Origin: JAAYAY01 sp964429355
Lineage (GTDB): Bacteria; Planctomycetota; Planctomycetia; Pirellulales; Thermoguttaceae
Direction of reading: 5' to 3'
DNA length: 9,384 bases
NCBI GenBank assembly: GCA_964429355.1
Contig: CAYSCH010000370.1
Span: 1-9,384, forward strand
The notes below the pieces were generated by a model. That model worked only from the letters and a program-made list of their open reading frames with translations. It made no database searches and was not told the DNA's origin. The position numbers and the translations under genes are program-made. Positions 1 through 5,057 of this stretch are shown in pieces (the stretch's first letter is position 1; each line of letters opens with the position of its first letter).

Positions 1-264
1 ACCTCAAAGATCGTGAAGTTCTTCACAAAGATCCGCGACTTGCCGGGAGCAGGCCATTCGAGCCGAGTAGCTCGCTATGGCTCACCGGCCCTGCCGCCCT
101 GTGTGGCCGGAGTCTTGTGACTGCTTCCCCGGGAGCATCACCGTCGACAAACGGCAGGGCATTGATTAGGCTGGAAACTTCCTCCCCGATTGACGGGGAC
201 GAGGAGAGAAGACGAGGTCAATGTCCTTCGATCCGTGAGCGTGACGAATTGGTAGGAGAATCTG
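1..264. other. Leader region upstream of trpB2; possible tail of an upstream gene
   Basis: I see no convincing gene here. Reading + from base 1, the first frame stays open for 39 codons and stops at 118-120 (TGA); it could be the last codons of a gene that begins before the window, but its residues (about SKIVKFFTKIRDL, then a Pro/Ala-rich end) match nothing I recognise. A 6-bp inverted repeat with a 5-base loop lies at 183-199 (TCCCCG/CGGGGA) but has no T-run after it. No good -35/-10 pair was found for trpB2. The only clear signal is the ribosome binding site of trpB2 (GGAG at 255-258). Confidence 0.25.
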
Positions 265-1620
265 ATGAGTTCCAAGCGAATCTTGTTGTCGGAAAGCGAA
301 ATGCCCAAGGCGTGGTACAACCTCCAGGCCGATCTGCCTGGTCGAGTTCCGCCGCCGCTGCACCCTGCCACCCAGAAGCCGATTGGACCGGCCGACCTGG
401 AGCCGATTTTCGCCAAGTCGTTGATTGCCCAGGAGGTGAGCCAGGAGCGATGGATCGACATTCCCGACGATGTCCTTCGCGTGCTGGCCATCTGGCGTCC
501 GGCCCCCATGGTTCGAGCGACTGGTTTGGAGAAGGCCCTGGGGACTCCGGCGCGGATCTACTTCAAAGACGAGAGCCACAGCCCGGCGGGCAGCCACAAG
601 CCGAATACGGCGGTCCCGCAAGCCTACTACAACAAGATCGAAGGCACGGAGCAACTGACGACAGAGACCGGTGCGGGGCAATGGGGAAGTGCCCTCGCGT
701 TTGCCTGCAGCCAATTTGGTATCCACTGCAAGGTATACATGGTCAAGGTCAGTTACCATCAGAAGCCTTACCGGCGATCGATGATGCATGTCTGGGGTGG
801 TGAGGTCACGCCAAGCCCCTCGGAGGAAACCAAGGCAGGCCGATCCATTCTCGCTGCCGATCCGAATTGCCCGGGCACCTTGGGAATCGCGATCAGCGAA
901 GCGGTGGAAGCGGCAGTCACCCGCGGGGACGCCAAGTACACGCTCGGCAGCGTTCTGAACCACGTGATGCTTCACCAGACGATCATCGGCCTGGAGGCGG
1001 AGCAACAGATGAAGATCGCCGAAGACTATCCGGACGTGGTGATCGGGTGCGTTGGCGGCGGGAGCAATTTTGCCGGCTTGGCTTTCCCCTTCCTGCGGCA
1101 CAAGATTGCCGGGAAGAACATCCGTTTCGTCGCCGCCGAACCGCAGTCGTGCCCGTCGATGAGCCGCGGCCAGTATCGATACGACTTCGGCGATACGGTA
1201 AAGATGACGCCCCTGCTCAGGATGCACACCTTGGGGCATGGTTTTGTGCCGGCCGGAATCCACGCCGGCGGACTGCGCTATCACGGCATGGCGCCCATGG
1301 TCAGTTACGCAGCCCACCTGGGCCTCATCGAGGCTGCTGCGTTCCATCAACTGGAGTGCTTCCAGGCCGCCAAGCTGTTTGCCGAGACGGAAGGCACGAT
1401 TCCGGCTCCCGAAACGTCGCATGCTATTCGAGCTGCGATCGTGGAAGCTTTGAAATGCAAAGAAACGGGCGAAGAGAAGTGCATCCTCTTCAACTTCAGC
1501 GGGCACGGACTCTGCGATCTGGGCTCGTACGACCGCTACTTTGCGGGCGAACTGGAAGACTTCGCCTATCCGACCGACCGAATCGAGGCAGCCCTGGCCG
1601 AACTACCCGTGATCGATTGA
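265..1620 (+). CDS. trpB: Tryptophan synthase beta chain, TrpB2 type
   Basis: PLP-dependent tryptophan synthase beta subunit, 451 residues; it condenses indole with L-serine to give L-tryptophan in the cytosol. Visible signatures: GSHKPNTA (109-116) with the PLP-binding Lys112; ETGAGQWG (134-141) with the probable catalytic Glu134 (TrpB1 enzymes have His instead of Trp here); the phosphate-binding loop GGGSNF (264-269); AAEP (290-293); PETSHA (382-387); and NFSGHGLCDL near the C-terminus. The Trp in the catalytic loop, the long N-terminal region before the PLP lysine and the length over 420 point to the TrpB2 subfamily rather than TrpB1 (about 400). Start: ATG with GGAG 6 bases upstream. No trpA or other trp gene is nearby; the gene stands alone and ends at a strong hairpin. 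TrpB2 enzymes are thought to work without TrpA, as indole-salvage or serine-related enzymes; that role here is inference. Confidence 0.95.
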   Translation: MSSKRILLSESEMPKAWYNLQADLPGRVPPPLHPATQKPIGPADLEPIFAKSLIAQEVSQERWIDIPDDVLRVLAIWRPAPMVRATGLEKALGTPARIYFKDESHSPAGSHKPNTAVPQAYYNKIEGTEQLTTETGAGQWGSALAFACSQFGIHCKVYMVKVSYHQKPYRRSMMHVWGGEVTPSPSEETKAGRSILAADPNCPGTLGIAISEAVEAAVTRGDAKYTLGSVLNHVMLHQTIIGLEAEQQMKIAEDYPDVVIGCVGGGSNFAGLAFPFLRHKIAGKNIRFVAAEPQSCPSMSRGQYRYDFGDTVKMTPLLRMHTLGHGFVPAGIHAGGLRYHGMAPMVSYAAHLGLIEAAAFHQLECFQAAKLFAETEGTIPAPETSHAIRAAIVEALKCKETGEEKCILFNFSGHGLCDLGSYDRYFAGELEDFAYPTDRIEAALAELPVID

Positions 1621-1657
1621 GCGACCGCTCGAGCGGAAAGACCTGGATGGAATTCCT

Positions 1658-1700
1658 GGCCGCACCGAACGTTGATTCGTCCGGTGCGGCCTTGCTTTGG
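1658..1700 (+). terminator. Terminator between convergent trpB2 and lpxA
   Basis: Perfect 10-bp stem, GGCCGCACCG (1658-1667) with CGGTGCGGCC (1682-1691), 14-base loop, followed on + by T-rich TTGCTTTGG. It lies 38 bases after the trpB2 stop and 18 bases beyond the lpxA stop on the opposite strand. It fits a Rho-independent terminator for trpB2. On the minus strand the same hairpin lacks a T-tract, so its use by lpxA is only possible. Confidence 0.75.
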
Positions 1701-1708
1701 GATCGCAG

Positions 1709-2557
1709 CTAACCGGCTCGCGTGTGAAGCTGCGGTTCGTTCCCTTCGTCGTCTCTGAGGCGAACGATCGCCCCGGGTGGCATACGGCGTTCGGACATGA
1801 TACCCCGGGTCGTTGTCGACAGGAACCCATAGAATTCCGCGGCGCTGCCTTCCGGAAACTCCTCTCGAAGCTTCTGGAGGATGTCATTCCAGTTCAAGCC
1901 GCTGCGATAGATGACCCGGTAGGCCTGCTTCAACTGCAGGATATCTTCAGAGGACAAGCCTGCCCGGCGAAGGCCGATGGTGTTCAACCCGACCACATGG
2001 CTGCTCAAGCCGTCGAGCGTAATGAACGGGGGCACGTCCTTATTGACGTGCGCCTGTCCACCGACCATGGCGAGTGTGCCGATTCGACAGAACTGATGGA
2101 CGGCAGCCGCCCCCGACACAAAGGCCCTATCGGCAACCGTCACGTGCCCTGCCAGCATCGAGTTGTTGGCAAATATCGTGTGGTTTCCCACTCGACAATC
2201 ATGGGCTACGTGGGTGTTGACCATGAAAAGGTTATGGTCGCCGACCACCGTTACGTGCCCCTCCTCCATGGCACGGTGAAAGGTAACGGCCTCGCGGATC
2301 ATGTTTCCCGTTCCCACCACGAGGCGTCCCGGCCTGGCGGGCGGATGCACGTGCTGGGGCATACCTCCAAGCACAGCTCCATCGCATACCGTATTTCCCG
2401 GTCCCAGTATCGTGCCATTCTTGATCACGACATGCTGCAGAATTTGACAGCCGTCACCGATCACGACGTCTCCTTCCACCACACTCAACGCTCCGATTTG
2501 AACGTCGTCACCAATGATAGCCGCTGGGTCAACCACGGCTGAAGGATGGATTCGCAC
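1709..2557 (-). CDS. lpxA: Acyl-ACP--UDP-N-acetylglucosamine O-acyltransferase (LpxA)
   Basis: First enzyme of lipid A synthesis: transfers a 3-hydroxyacyl chain from ACP to O3 of UDP-GlcNAc in the cytosol. 282 residues (E. coli 262). The N-terminal ~185 residues are a left-handed beta-helix of hexapeptide repeats (for example HPSAVVD, IIGDDVQIG, VVIGDG). NTHVAHDCRVGN (114-125) holds the predicted catalytic His119 (E. coli His125) and His116 (His122); AVHQF (152-156) holds His154 (His160). Gly167 aligns with E. coli Gly173, the chain-length ruler; glycine there fits a long (about C14) acyl chain, by inference. The helical C-terminal domain contains YRVIYRSGLN and TTTRGIM, as in the family. 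Start is GTG at 2557-2555, with AGGGGGAA about 6 bases upstream. No lpxD, fabZ, lpxB or lpxC adjoins; the gene appears monocistronic. Confidence 0.95.
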   Translation of the reverse strand: MRIHPSAVVDPAAIIGDDVQIGALSVVEGDVVIGDGCQILQHVVIKNGTILGPGNTVCDGAVLGGMPQHVHPPARPGRLVVGTGNMIREAVTFHRAMEEGHVTVVGDHNLFMVNTHVAHDCRVGNHTIFANNSMLAGHVTVADRAFVSGAAAVHQFCRIGTLAMVGGQAHVNKDVPPFITLDGLSSHVVGLNTIGLRRAGLSSEDILQLKQAYRVIYRSGLNWNDILQKLREEFPEGSAAEFYGFLSTTTRGIMSERRMPPGAIVRLRDDEGNEPQLHTRAG

Positions 2558-2886
2558 AGCAGATTCCCCCTGATGTAAGTACAGAAGTCTGGCGCGTGGT
2601 ACTCGGTATCATCGAGTCCCTTGCGGTATTCTGGCGCACCGGCTCCTTCCCTCTGTATCGGATTTTCGGGTCGTAGCAGTCCAAGCCGATGTAGCGATTC
2701 CAGGGTCCATCCCCCCCACCCGAACGAGAAGATCGCCGCGGATACGGGCGTCGGCTGTATCGCCGGACCGACGAGAGTCTGTTGAGCGCACTAGCCGAAG
2801 CTAAGGATCACGCGTAAACTGAAAAGTTACCGTGTTAGCTATGTTTTCTCCCAACGAGATGAGCCTAGAGGAAGGACAGACGGGCG
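2558..2886. other. Divergent intergenic region between lpxA and the TPR gene
   Basis: This 329-base spacer must hold the promoters of both divergent genes, but I found no pair of -35/-10 boxes good enough to call. Signals seen: the lpxA ribosome binding site (AGGGGGAA on minus, about 2564-2571), the TPR-gene ribosome binding site (GAGGAAGGA, 2868-2876), an AT-richer stretch at 2812-2848, and a C-run CCCCCCC near 2711-2717. A minus-strand frame is open for over 90 codons from about 2809 into lpxA but has no ATG and is Arg-rich, so I take it as non-coding. Confidence 0.5.
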
Positions 2887-3228
2887 ATGCCGACGCAAGT
2901 AGAACGGTATGACGAGGCAATCGAACTGAAGGAGAACGGTCAATTGGAGGAGGCTGTCGCCAAGCTCGAACAACTGGCTGCCGATCATCCCGATTACGCC
3001 CTCGCCCACGCCGCATTGAGCGTCTTCTACCAGAAGCTCGACCGCAGCGATGAAGCGATCGAGCACGCCAGTAAGGTCTGCGAATTGGAGCCGGAAGACC
3101 CCTTCAGTTTCGTGGCCATGAGCACAATCTGCCAGAAGGCCGGTCGAATCGCAGAGGCGGAGCGAGCCCTGGCCCGTGCCCACCAGGCCCAGATGGCGTC
3201 TCATCGGAGCGGAATGGACCGCGACTGA
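2887..3228 (+). CDS. Small tetratricopeptide-repeat protein
   Basis: 113-residue soluble protein made almost entirely of about three TPR units: residues 4-37 (NGQLEEAVAKLEQL), 38-71 (SDEAIEHASKVCELEPEDP) and 72-104 (AGRIAEAERALARA). The repeat pattern of small residues, A at helix turns and P near the unit ends is clear. TPR solenoids bind other proteins or peptides; the partner is not shown by the sequence. There is no signal peptide or membrane segment, and a short polar tail (SHRSGMDRD). ATG start, with GAGGAAGGA ending 10 bases upstream. It is a one-gene unit, divergent from lpxA and convergent with rplT. Two cysteines (65, 82) are too few for a metal site. Function unknown. Confidence 0.88.
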   Translation: MPTQVERYDEAIELKENGQLEEAVAKLEQLAADHPDYALAHAALSVFYQKLDRSDEAIEHASKVCELEPEDPFSFVAMSTICQKAGRIAEAERALARAHQAQMASHRSGMDRD

Positions 3229-3286
3229 GCACGGCCCATGCGTGGGACGGCGTGAGGCCCGGAAGGCTCCCTGTCCGTGCCGCATG
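3229..3286 (+). other. Interleaved inverted repeats (possible pseudoknot) after the TPR gene
   Basis: Right after the TPR stop codon two 6-bp inverted repeats interleave: GCACGG (3229-3234) with CCGTGC (3275-3280), and CATGCG (3237-3242) with CGCATG (3281-3286). A third short pair, GGGA (3244-3247) with TCCC (3268-3271), nests inside the first. The order arm1-arm2-arm1'-arm2' is that of an H-type pseudoknot, though 6-bp pairs can arise by chance in GC-rich DNA. Confidence 0.3.
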
Positions 3287-3325
3287 ACTCGCCCAGCTCA
3301 TTCTCCCGACGACACAAGAACGCGA

Positions 3326-3360
3326 ACAAGGCGACCCGACAGGTCGCCTTGTGGCGTTTG
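3326..3360. terminator. Bidirectional terminator between the TPR gene and rplT
   Basis: Perfect 11-bp stem ACAAGGCGACC (3326-3336) / GGTCGCCTTGT (3342-3352) with a 5-base loop. On + it is followed by GGCGTTTGATCTT; on minus by TCGCGTTCTTGTG. Both tails are moderately T-rich and both neighbours converge here, so it can end the TPR transcript and the thrS-infC-rpmI-rplT transcripts. Confidence 0.8.
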
Positions 3361-3385
3361 ATCTTCTCGTTTGTGTCCAGGCCTG

Positions 3386-3736
3386 CTAGAGCACGGCCTT
3401 GACCTTCTCCACCACTGCCCCGAAGGCCTCGGAATCATGAATCGCCAACTCGGAAAGCGACTTGCGATCCAGCTCGATCTGGGCCTTCTTGAGCCCATCG
3501 ATAAACTGACTGTAGCGGAGCCCGTGCATTCTCACGGCTGCGTTGATACGGATGATCCAGAGACGGCGGAAATCGCGTTTACGTGCTCGGCGATCCCGGA
3601 ACGCGTACCTTCCGGCACGGACCAGGGTTTCCTTGGCCGTGCGGAGCAGGTGGCCACGACCGCCCCGAAAACCTTTGGTTTTCTTGAATAGCCGGTTCTT
3701 GGCTTTAGTTCTTGCAGCCCCTTTTGTCGTTCTCAT
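3386..3736 (-). CDS. rplT: Large ribosomal subunit protein bL20
   Basis: bL20 binds 23S rRNA early in assembly of the large subunit and in several bacteria also represses its own mRNA. 116 residues from the ATG at 3736-3734 (family 116-120). Signatures: basic N-terminal arm (RTTKGAARTKAKNRLFKK), KGFRGGRG, AGRYAFRDRRARKRDFRRLW, INAAVRMHGLRYSQFI, GLKKAQIELDRKSLSELA and a C-terminal VVEKVKAVL. A TTG two codons upstream (3742) would lie almost on the Shine-Dalgarno AGAGAGG, so ATG (7-base spacing) is the likely start. It follows rpmI after a 103-base spacer and ends at a bidirectional terminator; pheS is not next, as it often is elsewhere. Confidence 0.96.
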   Translation of the reverse strand: MRTTKGAARTKAKNRLFKKTKGFRGGRGHLLRTAKETLVRAGRYAFRDRRARKRDFRRLWIIRINAAVRMHGLRYSQFIDGLKKAQIELDRKSLSELAIHDSEAFGAVVEKVKAVL

Positions 3737-3823
3737 GAACAAACCTCTCTTGTTGATGCGGGATCAAGGCCCTCCCCGCTTGTCGCGGCGGAGCGTTGCG
3801 ATGCCCGTCCTGCTGTGCCAACT

Positions 3824-3839
3824 TCCACTGGGCAGTGGA
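3824..3839 (-). other. Hairpin immediately after the rpmI stop codon
   Basis: Perfect 7-base inverted repeat TCCACTG/CAGTGGA with 2 bases between (a 6-bp stem with a 4-base loop), starting at the base after the rpmI stop on the minus strand. There is no T-run after it, so not a standard terminator. The rest of the 3743-3823 spacer holds a smaller CCGC/GCGG hairpin (3776-3788) and the rplT ribosome binding site. It may mark mRNA processing or rplT control. Confidence 0.45.
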
Positions 3840-4043
3840 TCAGTTACTGTTTCCGCACAAGGCCTTGCGGATCTTCGACGCCTCGAGGTCGTGAGCGCAA
3901 CCTGTTCCGCGGAGGTTTCGCTTGCGCTTGTGACTCATTCGCGCCGCCAGGTGGCTGGTCCCCGAATGGCGATGCTTGACCTTGCCCGTCGCCGTAAGGC
4001 GGAAGCGTTTTTTCGTTCCCTTATGCGTTTTCTGCTTGGGCAT
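3840..4043 (-). CDS. rpmI: Large ribosomal subunit protein bL35
   Basis: Small basic protein of the large ribosomal subunit, 67 residues (family 64-67). Starts MPKQKTHKGTKKRFRLT and contains ATGKVKHRHSGTSHLA and SHKRKRNLRG, all typical. The ATG at 4043-4041 is fixed by the conserved PKxKTHKG start; the same frame is open upstream to 4211 but that stretch is not L35-like. The best Shine-Dalgarno, AGAAGGGA, is about 13 bases upstream, farther than usual. It sits between infC and rplT as in most bacteria, but with 274 bases of non-coding DNA before it and 103 after. Confidence 0.95.
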   Translation of the reverse strand: MPKQKTHKGTKKRFRLTATGKVKHRHSGTSHLAARMSHKRKRNLRGTGCAHDLEASKIRKALCGNSN

Positions 4044-4134
4044 GACTGACAACCAATCCCTTCTGAACCATGGAACACATTGCCCGCGGGAAATCGCTCT
4101 TGGGCGGCGACCTTCCCCTTTGGGATAGCCCTTC

Positions 4135-4163
4135 ATTATAAATTTTCGCGGGCCACGAGAAAG
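4135..4163 (-). promoter_or_regulatory. Possible promoter for rpmI-rplT
   Basis: On the minus strand an AT-rich patch ends in a perfect -10 box TATAAT (4140-4135), about 91 bases before the rpmI ATG. The -35 position (4163-4158, CTTTCT, 17-base spacer) is poor, so it would be -10 driven or weak. It would let L35 and L20 be made separately from IF3. Confidence 0.4.
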
Positions 4164-4189
4164 GGGGATCGGCCGGATTCCAGCGTGAC

Positions 4190-4242
4190 CGGGAGGGAAA
4201 ATCGCCAACAAGCCCTGGAAAGTCGCACCGTCTTCCCTCCCG
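4190..4242 (-). other. Long-range stem in the infC-rpmI spacer (possible leader RNA)
   Basis: Perfect 10-bp inverted repeat: CGGGAGGGAA at 4190-4199 on + and TTCCCTCCCG at 4233-4242, with 33 bases between. On the minus-strand transcript it comes about 75 bases after the infC stop and upstream of the TATAAT box. No T-tract follows, so it is not a simple terminator. The 274-base spacer (4044-4317) has no gene that I can support. Confidence 0.4.
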
Positions 4243-4317
4243 AGGACCGAGTTCCACCGGGCAAGCCACGACTATCCCCTGATTGGCTAAATCTGAAATA
4301 GGCTGACGGATGGGGCC

Positions 4318-4824
4318 CTATTTCGGCGCTAGAGTGCAGATAATCCGCCTCCCCTGACGAGAGGGGGCCGCCTCCACCTTCGAGACGTCCTCCAGTTGCT
4401 CAAGCATCTGGGTAATGACTCGGTGACCTTCATCAATGTGCGTGATCTCTCGACCACGAAACATGACCGAAATGAGCACCTTGTCTTTGTGCTCCAAGAA
4501 TGTCCGAGCACGGTTGATCTTCACAGAGATATCGTGATCTCCCGTTTTCGGGCGAACACGAATCTCTTTCACTTTGTGTTGATGGGTGTGACTCTTGTGC
4601 TGCCGTTTCTTCTGCTGGTACTTGAACTTTCCGTAGTCCATCACGCGGCAGACGGGTGGCTTGCTGTCTGGAGCCACTTCCACAAGGTCCATACCCACAC
4701 TGCGTGCGGTCGCGAGAGCCTCCTCCGTGGCGAGGATCCCCAATTGAGACCCGTCGACCCCAACCACACGGACCTGAGACACGCGGATCTGTTCGTTGAT
4801 GCGTTGCTGCTGTTTCGTTGCGAT
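4318..4824 (-). CDS. infC: Translation initiation factor IF-3
   Basis: IF3 binds the 30S subunit, blocks early 50S joining and checks the start codon and initiator tRNA. From the proposed ATC start (4824-4822) it has 168 residues (E. coli 180). N-domain: RINEQIRVSQVRVVG then MDLVEVAPDSKPPVCRVMDYGKF (PPVCRVMDYGKF at 56-67); a basic linker KKRQHKSHTHQHK; C-domain: VKEIRVRP, FRGREITH and the final LAPK. Start choice: AAGGAGG (4840-4834) stands 9 bases before an in-frame ATC. The nearest ATG (4832) is out of frame and 1 base from it. An in-frame ATG at 4857-4855 (179 residues) has no Shine-Dalgarno and directly follows a hairpin. AUU and AUC starts are known for infC in other bacteria and serve autocontrol. 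The frame is open farther up to 5052, but that part holds a likely promoter. Confidence 0.94.
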   Translation of the reverse strand: MATKQQQRINEQIRVSQVRVVGVDGSQLGILATEEALATARSVGMDLVEVAPDSKPPVCRVMDYGKFKYQQKKRQHKSHTHQHKVKEIRVRPKTGDHDISVKINRARTFLEHKDKVLISVMFRGREITHIDEGHRVITQMLEQLEDVSKVEAAPSRQGRRIICTLAPK

Positions 4825-4833
4825 GGTCGCATT

Positions 4834-4840
4834 CCTCCTT
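4834..4840 (-). promoter_or_regulatory. Shine-Dalgarno that decides the infC start
   Basis: AAGGAGG on the minus strand, a full match to the anti-Shine-Dalgarno. It lies inside the longer infC reading frame and 9 bases before ATC 4824, the best-spaced in-frame codon. Confidence 0.75.
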
Positions 4841-4862
4841 AGAGAGTAGTGGTCCATTTCAC

Positions 4863-4887
4863 CGAGCCTGCCGATAGAAGGGGCTCG
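4863..4887 (-). other. Hairpin in the infC leader
   Basis: CGAGCC/GGCTCG, a perfect 6-bp stem (4863-4868 with 4882-4887) and 13-base loop, ending five bases before the in-frame ATG at 4857. It would cover the space where a Shine-Dalgarno for that ATG should be, which favours the downstream ATC start. Confidence 0.4.
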
Positions 4888-4965
4888 CCTGGATGGAACC
4901 GAGTAAAATGTTTGGGGCGCCCGCAAGACGCGCATCCGAATTGACGGTCGCCAACGTTCTTCAAG

Positions 4966-4994
4966 AGTATTTATGACGACTGACCCTGAGTCAA
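4966..4994 (-). promoter_or_regulatory. Candidate sigma70-type promoter for infC
   Basis: Minus strand: TTGACT (4994-4989, 5 of 6 with the -35 consensus), 17-base spacer, AATACT (4971-4966, 4 of 6 with TATAAT). A transcript would start near 4959 and give infC a leader of about 135 bases. It lies in the 233-base gap after thrS, so infC need not depend on thrS transcription. Confidence 0.5.
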
Positions 4995-5057
4995 CTTCGT
5001 CTTGACGAAAAATCCGCGTTTCCGGCAGGTCCTGAAGCCAGACCTCCCTCACTTATA

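Noticed and set aside
166..1506. A minus-strand open frame of 446 codons opposite trpB2
   Set aside because: Same reason: a mirror of the biased codons of trpB2, Arg-rich and unfamiliar, with no ribosome binding site.
4044..4211. N-terminal extension of L35 by 56 residues
   Set aside because: L35 begins at the conserved MPKxKTHKG; upstream residues are unrelated and overlap the TATAAT box.
4825..5052. N-terminal extension of IF3 by 76 residues
   Set aside because: The frame happens to lack stops, but IF3 is normally about 170-180 residues, the extension is not IF3-like, and the stretch holds a promoter-like site, a hairpin and the Shine-Dalgarno.
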